Shown here piece by piece: positions 8,717 to 17,560 of a stretch of 64,000 nt of DNA. Numbering within the stretch: the first letter of the stretch is position 1; each line of letters starts with the position of its first letter. The position numbers and the translations under genes are program-made. Under the pieces are notes generated by a model. That model had not been told where the DNA came from. It was given only the letters and a program-made list of their open reading frames with translations, and did not search any database. The DNA is from SIG603 sp964369225 (GTDB lineage Bacteria; Bacillota; Clostridia; Oscillospirales; Acutalibacteraceae): the NCBI GenBank assembly GCA_964369225.1, contig CAYJER010000006.1, positions 1-64,000 on the forward strand, read 5' to 3'.

Positions 8717-10138
8717 TCAGCTTGTGCTTTTTCTTGCTAATTTTTTCTCTTTTCTTTTATCTAAAAGATACGGTATACTAAACCCTAACGCAAACGCTGG
8801 TTGTATGTAGTGATATGCTGTACCACTAGACATTAATACAATCAAATATCCTAATACAAACACAACAAGATACATTATATTTTTATCGTTTCTTGCTAAA
8901 ATAATCATTCTTATCAAAATAATAAATATAGCCAAACACATTAATCCGCCAACTACTATTCCAAAATCCGATATTAACTCAAGTGCAAAATTATGAGGAT
9001 ATATATCGTATTTATATGTGTAGCCAAAAGGGCCTAGTCCTGTAAATGGATTTTTTATTCCCTCAAGTAATGCCAGAGTAAACAATCTGTCTCTGCCTCT
9101 AATATTTTCTGCCACCAAATCTACTGCATCATCTTTATTCTCGTCTGTAGTAGAGTCACTCGGATTTATTTCATCAATCTCAACATCTACCGCCGACTGG
9201 TAATCCTCAATGTCTAAATCTTCTAAGTCGTCTGTGTAAGTAGTTGTTAAGCGTTGATTAAAAATTAAATCCTCTAAAAATAAAAGCATTCTTTCTGAAG
9301 AGGCAATATTTAAAGGTACGAATAACTGAAACACAAATGTAACTACAAGTACTAATGATAATGCTATAGATTTTTTTATGTTAGATTTAAGGAAGATACT
9401 TAATGCGATTATTAACACGCTAAAAAACAATACTGTTAATATAGAGCTTCTTGTGCCACTAGCTAATATAACAAAATACCATAAGAAAACTATTAATGCT
9501 AATCGTACAGCATTTTTATGTTTAAAATTAAATATTCCAAATAGTTTATTATCTTTATTAAACATATTTATTATTAAAGCAAAAACTATTACCATGGCAA
9601 TATTTGCAATTACCATATAGTTCATAACGCCTAAACTAGTTTGACTTTTATAAGGATTAGTGCCTGTTGCCGCAAGAAGACCATAAATTATTAAACCCGG
9701 TAACAGTATAAGTGATAGTTTTTCTAAATTCACAAAAAACTTGTCATATTTTTTATAGGTGTAAATGTAATAGCCAGAAATATATGATGTATTTATAAAT
9801 ACAATCATGGTAACTATGTCTAACATCATTTCATTTCCATATGCCATAAATGAATATACAGCAACATAACCTGTAACTAAAATAGAGCCTAATATAGATA
9901 TATACCTAAATTTACTCGTTGAATCTTTTAATAACCTTAAGCCTAAAACAACCATGAATAAAGTATATAAAATTAAACTTGAGTCAAAAATAGTTTCTCT
10001 TAAACTACTATCTTCATTCATTAAACCAACGTAATACAATAAAAAGTTTATCACTCCGCTAACCAAAAATACTAGCGGACATAATAGATCAGCTATATTA
10101 TCAAATATAATATATTTTTTATTTTTTATCCTCTCCAT
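8717..10138 (-). CDS. O-antigen ligase / polysaccharide polymerase-like membrane protein
   Basis: A 473-residue polytopic membrane protein with about ten or more hydrophobic segments and one large hydrophilic loop. The loop (roughly residues 300-355) is acidic and contains RDRLFTLALLEGIKNPFTGLGPFGY followed by PHNFALELISDFGIV, resembling the Wzy_C motif of O-antigen ligase superfamily proteins. Such proteins join or polymerise lipid-linked glycans at the outer face of the membrane. It follows the flippase gene by 11 bases and ends the polysaccharide gene group. Ligase versus polymerase cannot be decided from sequence. Confidence 0.8.
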   Translation of the reverse strand: MERIKNKKYIIFDNIADLLCPLVFLVSGVINFLLYYVGLMNEDSSLRETIFDSSLILYTLFMVVLGLRLLKDSTSKFRYISILGSILVTGYVAVYSFMAYGNEMMLDIVTMIVFINTSYISGYYIYTYKKYDKFFVNLEKLSLILLPGLIIYGLLAATGTNPYKSQTSLGVMNYMVIANIAMVIVFALIINMFNKDNKLFGIFNFKHKNAVRLALIVFLWYFVILASGTRSSILTVLFFSVLIIALSIFLKSNIKKSIALSLVLVVTFVFQLFVPLNIASSERMLLFLEDLIFNQRLTTTYTDDLEDLDIEDYQSAVDVEIDEINPSDSTTDENKDDAVDLVAENIRGRDRLFTLALLEGIKNPFTGLGPFGYTYKYDIYPHNFALELISDFGIVVGGLMCLAIFIILIRMIILARNDKNIMYLVVFVLGYLIVLMSSGTAYHYIQPAFALGFSIPYLLDKRKEKKLARKSTS

Positions 10139-10149
10139 AAACTCTTCTC

Positions 10150-11649
10150 CTAATTTTTTTTCTTTAATATCTTGTTTTTAATGTACATCATGTCAGAATC
10201 TTTTAAAACAAACATAATAGATATATAACTTATTACCGCTAAGCTTACCGCAACTAGAAGAATAATTATATCTGTTTGATTTACTGTCATCATCATAGAA
10301 ATTACAACAATTAGTGTCATAACCACAGCAGAAATAACAATGTTTATAAAGCCTCTGCTATTATCTTTTAAAATATTTAATCCATAATCTTTAGCAAACT
10401 TTATCATTAATGATATAGCCAATATAGTCACAGATATAGTGGTTGAGATCGCTAAACCTATATATCCCAAGTTTTCTACCCAAATAAAATTAAGTATAAT
10501 GTTTATTGCTAAAGATCCTACACTCAATATTACAGGAGTTTTAGAATTTCCCATAGCATAAAACTGTTTATTAAGTAAATCTGTCATGCTAAGCGCAGGT
10601 ATTCCAATTGCATAAATCATAAGTATTTCAGATGTTACCTTCACATCGTCATATGAAAAAGCTCCACGCATATAAAGCAAAGTAACTATCTCTTCTGACA
10701 ACAAAATTATTCCTATGGTTATCGGAATAGCTATCATCATAATTACCTTTGAAGATTTTTTAACTATTTCATTGAATTTTTCTTTGTTTTCACCCGAGTG
10801 CTTACTTAATATTGGAAATAAAACCGTGGTAAGCGACGCTACAAAAAAGGTAGAAAAAAGAATATTTACTTTGTTTGCATAGTTAATAGAAGATATAACT
10901 CCCTCACCTACCATAGAGGCAAAATTTTTATCTACTATAACATTAAATTGCTGAATTAGCTGCCCTAAAAATAGAGGTATCATCATTAAGAATATTGGTT
11001 TTAACGGCTTAAAATCAAATAATTTTACTTTATCAAACTTAAACCCTTTCTTTTTAACAAATATCAAGGTAAAAATAAACGATAGCACTATTCCAATTGT
11101 TTCACCTAGCGGTAAAATTAAATAATTAGAATTAGAGAATATAATTGCCAAAACAACTAAAACTCCGGTTATTACATTGTTAGAACCCATCACCCAAAAT
11201 ATACCTTTTGTCTGCAAAAAGCTACTTAATATATATCTTGCGCTAAGAAGAAAACAAAATGGCAAAAACACATATAACATATTAACGGTTACGTCAATTG
11301 TGCGTGTATCAAAGCCTATTGCGAATAATTGTACAAATATATCTGGAAAAATACATATAATAGTTGAAACTGCAAAAACCACTAAAGAAACAATCATAAC
11401 TAATTTAGTCGTTATGCTATTTTGATTTTCTGAATTTTTTGAAGTATGTTGAATGTATGAAACCGTTATCGAGCTTGATAATGCCGAAAATAACATTGTG
11501 TATGTTGCAGTAACAATTACAAAAGCATCTGATATATAACTAGCGCCATAAAAATGCGCCAATACGATTTCTCGTAACAATCCACATACTTTCGATACTA
11601 TCATTAATATAAGCAATATCGATGTGTTTTTAAAAAACTTATTTACCAT
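10150..11649 (-). CDS. MurJ/MviN-type lipid-linked glycan flippase (MOP superfamily)
   Basis: A membrane protein of about 499 residues with about 14 predicted transmembrane helices. The start KNTSILLILMIVSKVCGLLREIVLAHFYG is the signature first helix of MurJ/MviN proteins. They flip lipid II or other undecaprenyl-linked oligosaccharides across the membrane. I chose the ATG at 11649, preceded by AAAGGA at 10 bases; a TTG two codons upstream is possible. It overlaps the oxidoreductase stop by 11 bases. Its place between a glycosyltransferase group and a ligase-like gene suggests it exports the locus glycan rather than being the essential MurJ, but this is inference. Confidence 0.85.
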   Translation of the reverse strand: MVNKFFKNTSILLILMIVSKVCGLLREIVLAHFYGASYISDAFVIVTATYTMLFSALSSSITVSYIQHTSKNSENQNSITTKLVMIVSLVVFAVSTIICIFPDIFVQLFAIGFDTRTIDVTVNMLYVFLPFCFLLSARYILSSFLQTKGIFWVMGSNNVITGVLVVLAIIFSNSNYLILPLGETIGIVLSFIFTLIFVKKKGFKFDKVKLFDFKPLKPIFLMMIPLFLGQLIQQFNVIVDKNFASMVGEGVISSINYANKVNILFSTFFVASLTTVLFPILSKHSGENKEKFNEIVKKSSKVIMMIAIPITIGIILLSEEIVTLLYMRGAFSYDDVKVTSEILMIYAIGIPALSMTDLLNKQFYAMGNSKTPVILSVGSLAINIILNFIWVENLGYIGLAISTTISVTILAISLMIKFAKDYGLNILKDNSRGFINIVISAVVMTLIVVISMMMTVNQTDIIILLVAVSLAVISYISIMFVLKDSDMMYIKNKILKKKN

Positions 11650-12724
11650 TTTCAAACTGTCCTTTAAAATCTATACTATTTGCTTCCTTTAATGGTAATT
11701 TTATAGCCTTACCTTCAAACGAAGACTTGTATATTGCTAAAACTAATTCTACTGCATTTCTGCCAGCTATTGCGTCGATATATGGTTTTCTGTCTTCTTT
11801 TATTGCTTTTATAAAATCTGCCCAAACAGCAGTATGTCCGTTTCCATATACATTCTTAGTTTCTTCATTATTATCCGCTAATTTTATACACTTATTTTCT
11901 AATTCCCAAATATCTACAGTGTTTGCTGCAATTCCACCGAGTTTCACAGTTCCTTTTTCACCAAAAATACTAAGAGAGCCCTCTAAATTATCTGGGTATA
12001 CATTTGTTGTACCCTCTATAGTTCCTATTGCTCCATTTTTAAACTTTACAATAGCTACTCCTAAATCTTCACATTCTAAATAGTCATGAAAAACTTGTCT
12101 TGTCACGCCATAAACTTCTTCAACTTCATCACCTAAACTCCATCTTAGAAGATCTATTCCATGAACACATTGGTTCATTAAGGCTCCGCCGTCTTGCTCC
12201 CATGTTCCTCTCCATAAGGCTTGACTGTAGTAGCTTTTTTCTCTTCTCCACCTAACATTTACACTAGCATGAGATATTATACCAAGTTCTTGACTCTCTA
12301 AAACTTTTCTCATGCTTTGAACAGATTTATTAAATCTATTTTGATGACAAGCGCAAACCTTTATGTTTTTTTCCTTTGAAAGCTTAATTATTTTGTTACA
12401 GTCTTCAATGTTCATAGCCATAGGCTTTTCAATTATAACATGAACACCTTTTTCTATGCAGTAAAGGGCAATCTCTGCATGTTTTCCGCTCTCAGTAGCT
12501 ATTGACACAAAATCAAGATTTTCATTTTCAATCATTTCTTTATAATCTTGATATTTTTTAACGCCTATCTCTTTTAAATTGTTTAACTTTAAAACTTCTT
12601 CCATTTTCTCAAGGTTTAAGTCACATACTGCAACTATTTCTAAATTATTTAATACAGCTGCTTTTATGTGGTTTTCTGAAATTCTGCCACAGCCTATTAA
12701 AGCGTACTTCATTTTCTTAACCAT
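11639..12724 (-). CDS. Gfo/Idh/MocA family NAD(P)-dependent oxidoreductase
   Basis: Predicted sugar or nucleotide-sugar oxidoreductase. The N-terminal Rossmann motif is YALIGCGRISENHIKAA and the family hallmark EKPMAMN is present at about residue 100. The C-terminal alpha/beta domain contains GGALMNQCVHGIDLL, where the His is the usual catalytic residue. The protein has 361 residues. In polysaccharide loci such enzymes often act on UDP-sugar acids made by a neighbouring dehydrogenase, which fits the UDP-sugar dehydrogenase at 14185-15489. An alternative ATG lies four codons downstream; neither start has a strong binding site. Confidence 0.88.
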   Translation of the reverse strand: MVKKMKYALIGCGRISENHIKAAVLNNLEIVAVCDLNLEKMEEVLKLNNLKEIGVKKYQDYKEMIENENLDFVSIATESGKHAEIALYCIEKGVHVIIEKPMAMNIEDCNKIIKLSKEKNIKVCACHQNRFNKSVQSMRKVLESQELGIISHASVNVRWRREKSYYSQALWRGTWEQDGGALMNQCVHGIDLLRWSLGDEVEEVYGVTRQVFHDYLECEDLGVAIVKFKNGAIGTIEGTTNVYPDNLEGSLSIFGEKGTVKLGGIAANTVDIWELENKCIKLADNNEETKNVYGNGHTAVWADFIKAIKEDRKPYIDAIAGRNAVELVLAIYKSSFEGKAIKLPLKEANSIDFKGQFENGK

Positions 12725-12789
12725 GTCATTTATCTCGCCTGCTCTGCGATAAAAATTTTAAGGGAGTGTTCTCAATCTTAATGCTAATT

Positions 12790-12986
12790 TGTAGGGGAGG
12801 TCTGGGTGCAGACGTGCCTCTTAGAACGTTTAGCCATGTAGGGGCGGATATCATCCGCCTAAAAAGTCCGTGACTTTGCTTAAGTTTTATAGGCGGATAA
12901 TATCCGCCCCTACATAGTTTTGTGTGTTTTAATGAATTAATGCTAAATCGTAATCAACATGTCTGGTCTCTGTGTCCTTCCCTACA
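12790..12986. repeat. Composite nested palindromic element (class A) with mismatched outer arms
   Basis: Occupies most of the 350-base gap 12725-13074. The inner palindrome is 12837-12914 with GGCGGATA-type arms (one arm reads GATATCATCC, a single-base variant). The outer left arm contains GACGTGCCTCTTAG, while the outer right arm contains TAATCAACATGTC, the complement of the alternative arm sequence, so the two outer arms do not pair. This is one of several mosaics in the window. Confidence 0.8.
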
Positions 12987-13074
12987 ATATTTAATAAATT
13001 AGTTATAAAACTAAATTTGTAATCAGCATATTTGATTCTCAATATATGAGAGTATTCCCCGAGACTATCCTTTC

Positions 13075-14172
13075 TTAAGTTTTTTCCTGTGTGTAAATAT
13101 TTAGGTATTCTTTAGCTATGCTATCCCAATCGAATTTCTTTGATAACTTGCAACAGTTTTCAGATATTTGGTCGTAGTTATCGTATATTTTTAGAATTTT
13201 ATCTGATATTTCTTCGGCGTTATCATAAACTACGCTAAAGCCTACCTCGCCCTCTTTAAACTGCTTGTCAAAACCTTGATTTCTAGTATAAATAACAGGC
13301 AAACCTTGTGTCATTGCCTCTGCATATACTAACCCAAATGTTTCATATTGTGATGGCATTACAAAAATGTCGCTACCACTATAAAAATCTAACAATTTTG
13401 TTTGATCCATAGCCTCGTGATATTCAATAAAACTTTCGTCTAATTGTAGTTTTATATCTTGATCTTTAATTTTTCCTATTACAACAAATTTAACTTTATA
13501 TCCATTTTGCATTAAAATTTTACATGATTTTATTGTTGTAACTAAATTTTTATTTTTTGATATTTCGCCAACATAAATAAGATTTATGCAATCATCTTTT
13601 CTTTGTTTAATCTTACTGTTATTTAGAAAAATACTGTTTATTCCATTAGGAATTACAATAGATTTTGACTTAATTTCATCTTTGTTTTTTATATATTTAT
13701 CTATGCAAAACTCTTTATATGGTTCAGAAATAAATATTATTTTAGATGCTCCGTTTAATATTTTTCTTGCCATTGGTCTTAACATAAACATGTACTTAAA
13801 GAAAACATTTATATCTGTGTTTCTTACAGCTACTATATATGGTATATTATACTCTTTGCTTGCTTTATATGCTATATATCCATTAGAAAACAATGAATGT
13901 GCGTGAAAAAAATTTACGTTATTTGTTTCTTTAAAATACTCTTTAAAATCTTTATATGTCTTGTCGTGTTTTATCTTAAAAATAAATCTTTCGTAATATG
14001 AGTACGGATATCTTAAATGCAGAAAATCTTCTTTTTCTACATTAATTGCACTCTTTTCATTTAAATAACAATAAACTTGACTTTCTACACCTAATTTTTT
14101 TAAAGCATTTACCAATAATCCATACAATTTTGAACTACAATAATATGAATTAATATGACAAATTTTAATCAT
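13075..14172 (-). CDS. Glycosyltransferase family 4 protein
   Basis: Retaining glycosyltransferase of the GT-B fold, 365 residues. The donor-binding C-terminal half shows the family EX7E-like motif in SQYETFGLVYAEAMTQGLP and the preceding GSDIFVMPS. The N-terminal half starts IKICHINSYY and contains FHAHSLFSNGYIA. It acts in the cytoplasm on lipid-linked acceptors. It starts 12 bases after the UDP-sugar dehydrogenase gene, so the two are one transcription unit. The sugar transferred is unknown. Confidence 0.88.
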   Translation of the reverse strand: MIKICHINSYYCSSKLYGLLVNALKKLGVESQVYCYLNEKSAINVEKEDFLHLRYPYSYYERFIFKIKHDKTYKDFKEYFKETNNVNFFHAHSLFSNGYIAYKASKEYNIPYIVAVRNTDINVFFKYMFMLRPMARKILNGASKIIFISEPYKEFCIDKYIKNKDEIKSKSIVIPNGINSIFLNNSKIKQRKDDCINLIYVGEISKNKNLVTTIKSCKILMQNGYKVKFVVIGKIKDQDIKLQLDESFIEYHEAMDQTKLLDFYSGSDIFVMPSQYETFGLVYAEAMTQGLPVIYTRNQGFDKQFKEGEVGFSVVYDNAEEISDKILKIYDNYDQISENCCKLSKKFDWDSIAKEYLNIYTQEKT

Positions 14173-14184
14173 AACATGCCTTTC

Positions 14185-15489
14185 TTACAGAACCTCTATA
14201 TTGCTTCTGTTTTTAACATTCTTTGTAACATTTCTAGCATCAAAAACAGGAATTCCTGCATTTGCTATTTTTTCATAATCCACATTTGTATGCCCTGTCG
14301 CTATTACAACCATGTCATATTCATTTAAGTTCTCTAAATCTTTAATGCTCTTATTAATTTCTCCACCAGATTTATATTCTGCAACATATGGATCATAGTA
14401 AGAAATATCGGCTAACTCTCTTTTAAAACAATCTATTACTAAAAGAGCTGGACTTTCTCTATAATCGTCAATGTCTTGTTTATAGGCTACACCACAGATT
14501 AACACTTTAGCTCCGTTAAGCGCCTTTTTAGCTCTATTTAAAATCTTTGAGCATCTCTCAACAACATACTCTGGCATATTGTCGTTAATCTCGCCTGCTG
14601 TCTCGATTAATTTCATGTGATAGCTGTATTCTCTAGCCTTCCATGAAAGATAAAAAGGATCAAGTGGAATGCAGTGTCCGCCAAGCCCTGGACCTGGGTA
14701 AAAAGCTTGGAAACCATAAGGTTTAGACTTAGCAGCCTCTATAACTTCCCATACATTTATGCCCATTTTATTGCAGATAAGCGCCATTTCATTTGCAAGA
14801 CCTATATTAATATTTCTATAGGTATTCTCTAAAATTTTCTCCATCTCTGCCACTTTTGGAGACGAAACCTTGTGAACATCTGATGATAAAACAGCTCTGT
14901 ACACTTCTGCTATAACATCTGTTGCATCTTCTCCTACACCACCTACAACTTTAGGAGTGTTCTTTGTCTTGAAAACTAAATTTCCCGGATCAACTCTTTC
15001 AGGTGAGTATCCTAGATAAAAATCTTCACTACATTTAAGCCCACTTTTTTCTAAAATTGGCAATAATAGCTCTTCTGTAGTTCCAGGATAAGTTGTACTC
15101 TCAAGCACAATTATTGTTTCCTTTGATAAATGCTCGGCTATAGCTACTGCACTGTTTTCCACATAACTAATGTCTGGTTGTTTAAAACCGTCTAAAGGCG
15201 TAGGCACACAAATCGCTATAAAATCAACCTTTGAGATAAGTGAAAAATCAGTGGTTGCACTTAACATGCCACTTTCTATGACTTCTTTTAACTCTTCTGA
15301 TATTACATCGCCTATATAATTTTCAGCTTTGTTTATCATGTCTACTTTACTTGCTTGTACGTCGAATCCTATAGTCTTAAATCCTGCCTTTGACTTTTCA
15401 ACAGCAAGAGGTAAACCTACATAACCTAGACCAATAACACCTATAACTAAACTTTTATCCTCTATCTTTTTTAGTAATTTTTCTTTCAT
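14185..15489 (-). CDS. UDP-sugar 6-dehydrogenase (WbpA/WecC type)
   Basis: Oxidises C6 of a UDP-HexNAc (or UDP-Glc) to the uronic acid. The N-terminal NAD site is VIGVIGLGYVGLPLA and the catalytic Cys sits in GPGLGGHCIPLDPFYLSWKA. The third domain holds GVAYKQDIDDYRESPA. At 434 residues and with the PGPGLGGHCIP context it looks more like UDP-GlcNAc or UDP-ManNAc dehydrogenases than UDP-Glc dehydrogenase, but substrate is not certain. It is the first gene of the polysaccharide locus; upstream lie only repeats. Confidence 0.88.
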   Translation of the reverse strand: MKEKLLKKIEDKSLVIGVIGLGYVGLPLAVEKSKAGFKTIGFDVQASKVDMINKAENYIGDVISEELKEVIESGMLSATTDFSLISKVDFIAICVPTPLDGFKQPDISYVENSAVAIAEHLSKETIIVLESTTYPGTTEELLLPILEKSGLKCSEDFYLGYSPERVDPGNLVFKTKNTPKVVGGVGEDATDVIAEVYRAVLSSDVHKVSSPKVAEMEKILENTYRNINIGLANEMALICNKMGINVWEVIEAAKSKPYGFQAFYPGPGLGGHCIPLDPFYLSWKAREYSYHMKLIETAGEINDNMPEYVVERCSKILNRAKKALNGAKVLICGVAYKQDIDDYRESPALLVIDCFKRELADISYYDPYVAEYKSGGEINKSIKDLENLNEYDMVVIATGHTNVDYEKIANAGIPVFDARNVTKNVKNRSNIEVL

Positions 15490-15550
15490 TTCTATCCCTC
15501 TCTAATTTTATTACATACTACAATGTTAACATTAAAATTTCACAACTTAT

Positions 15551-15746
15551 TGTAGGGGAAGACACGTGCCTCTTAGCAACGAAACCAATGTAGGGGCGGA
15601 TATTATCCGCCTAAAAATTTGGTGATTTTTACCTAAGTTTGATAGGCGGATAATATCCGCCCCTACATGGATTTGTGAAATTTAACGAATTAATTTTAAA
15701 CTCAAAATCCTAAGAGGCACGTCTGTCTTGAGTGCCCTCCCCTACA
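15551..15746. repeat. Composite nested palindromic element (class A) with matching outer arms
   Basis: Fills the centre of the 379-base gap 15490-15868. The inner palindrome is 15589-15667; the outer arms carry CACGTGCCTCTTAG on the left and its near complement CTAAGAGGCACGTC on the right, and both outer ends carry the TGTAGGGG-type terminus. The whole element could form two nested cruciforms. The remainder of the gap is AT-rich with no open frame. Confidence 0.82.
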
Positions 15747-15868
15747 ATGTTTTATCAAATTAAGTTTTAATTCAAACATAAATTTTTATTTAAAAAGTCT
15801 TTAATCAGAAAATCCTATTAATTCAACATCACACTAAATTTTATCATAATTTACCATAAAAGTCAATT

Positions 15869-17263
15869 TTAATTAGCCTCAAAAAACGCCTTAATTGCCT
15901 TATATGTCATATAAACATCGAATTTTGCAACAACCTCATAAGGTGAGTGCATTGATAAAACTGGAACTCCAATATCTATAACATCTACATTTAAGTTTGC
16001 AATCATTTTTGCGACAGTTCCGCCACCGCCTTGATCAACCTTGCCTAGTTCGCCAATCTGCCAAACTACCTCAGAATTATCAAGGATATTTCTAATTTTT
16101 GCTAAAAATTCTGCACTAGCATCAGAAGAACCACCCTTGCCCCTAGAGCCAGTGTATTTTGAGAAACCTGCTCCATGATTTATATAGCAAGAGTTAAGTG
16201 GGTCATATGCGTACGCATGGTTCGGGTCAAAAGCTGCTGTAACATCGGCTGAAAGGCACATTGATTTTGCTAAAACATGACGAGCCTTAAGCCCCTCTTG
16301 TTCGCTTAAATCTGCAATAAAATCTCTTAAGAAACTGCTTTCAAGACCTGTATTTCCGTCACTTCCAATTTCTTCCTTATCTGCTAAAACAGTTATCACA
16401 GTGCTTTCAGGTGTATCTATATCAAACACCGCTTTTAAAGATGGGTATGAACAAACTCTGTCGTCATGCCCATATGAGCCTATCAACGATCTATCAAAAC
16501 CTATGTCGTTAGCCTTGACAGCCGGAACAAACTCGATTTCGGCAGAAATTAAGTCAGCCTCTACAATGTCATATTTCTCGTTAAGAAGTTTCATAATGTT
16601 TAGCTTGTAAGCTTCTTTTGCATCTTTATCACGCAGTGGTCTGCTACCAACTAAAATGTTCATGTCTTCTGCGTTAAAAGCCTTGCTTAAAACCTTTGCG
16701 CCTTGTTCTTGCCCTAAATGTGGTAAAATATCTGTTATGCAAAATTGAGGTTCTCCCTCTTTTTCGCCAATGCAAACATCAATGACAGTTCCATCTTTTT
16801 TAACTATAACCCCGTGCATTGAAAGAGGAATTGTAAGCCATTGATACTTTTTAATTCCGCCATAGTAATGAGTTTTAAACATTGCCATCTCATTTTTTTC
16901 ATAAAGTGGAATTGGTTTTAGGTCAATTCTAGGTGAGTCGATGTGAGCTGCTGAAATTTTAACGCCATTTTTGCAACCGTTTTTGCCTATTACCGCAAGA
17001 CAAATAGATTTATCTCTGTTGTTGTAATAAACTTTGTCACCAGCCTTATATTGTTTATTGAAGTCAAATTCTTCAAAACCGTTCTTTTGAGCCTCTTTTA
17101 TAGAATAGTTTACAGCTTCTCTTTCTGTTTTTGCTAAATCAAGAAAACTTTTGTAGTCTTCACAAAAATCATCAGCCATCTTTATTACATCTTCGCTTAC
17201 AGTAAAAAAGCCGTTCTCTGCCTTGTTTACAAGCATTTCTTGTAGTTCTTTTGTTTCTGTCAT
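15869..17263 (-). CDS. M18 family aminopeptidase
   Basis: Metal-dependent aminopeptidase that trims N-terminal residues from peptides in the cytoplasm. Metal-ligand regions typical of M18 are visible: ISAAHIDSPRIDLKP, SYGHDDRVCS, DKEEIGSDGNTG and, near the end, VLSMHSPYE. The 464-residue length fits bacterial M18 enzymes. It stands alone between two repeat-filled gaps, so it is probably a single-gene transcript. No signal peptide is present. Confidence 0.93.
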   Translation of the reverse strand: MTETKELQEMLVNKAENGFFTVSEDVIKMADDFCEDYKSFLDLAKTEREAVNYSIKEAQKNGFEEFDFNKQYKAGDKVYYNNRDKSICLAVIGKNGCKNGVKISAAHIDSPRIDLKPIPLYEKNEMAMFKTHYYGGIKKYQWLTIPLSMHGVIVKKDGTVIDVCIGEKEGEPQFCITDILPHLGQEQGAKVLSKAFNAEDMNILVGSRPLRDKDAKEAYKLNIMKLLNEKYDIVEADLISAEIEFVPAVKANDIGFDRSLIGSYGHDDRVCSYPSLKAVFDIDTPESTVITVLADKEEIGSDGNTGLESSFLRDFIADLSEQEGLKARHVLAKSMCLSADVTAAFDPNHAYAYDPLNSCYINHGAGFSKYTGSRGKGGSSDASAEFLAKIRNILDNSEVVWQIGELGKVDQGGGGTVAKMIANLNVDVIDIGVPVLSMHSPYEVVAKFDVYMTYKAIKAFFEAN

Positions 17264-17308
17264 ATTATTAACCTTTCTTTATCAATTTTGAATTTAATAA
17301 ACACCAAA

Positions 17309-17547
17309 TTAGGGGAGGGTCTCATAGCAGACGTGTTGATTAGAAAATTCCAATGTAGGGGACGGGTTTTCCGTCCCGTGGGAAGTTAGTTAAAACCACT
17401 AGTTTTTTCGGGACGGAAAACCCGTCCCCTACATTAATTTGTGAAATTTAACGAATTAATTTTAATTAAAAAATCCGCAAGGATTTTCACATTAACTTTT
17501 CACTATTCATTTTTCACTCTTCACTAAATATAAGACCCTCCCCTACA
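17309..17547. repeat. Composite palindromic element (class B stem) with terminator-type repeat
   Basis: Lies in the gap 17264-17560. The inner palindrome 17354-17433 has class B arms (GGGACGG...CCGTCCC), the left outer arm carries GACGTGTTGATTAG, and the right module is replaced by the second repeat family (17459-17527) with hairpin ATCCGCAAGGAT. The latter is oriented to terminate the minus-strand fusion gene that ends at 17561. Outer ends again carry the AGGGGAGGGTCT motif and its complement. Confidence 0.82.
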
Positions 17548-17560
17548 ATATTTTAACAAA

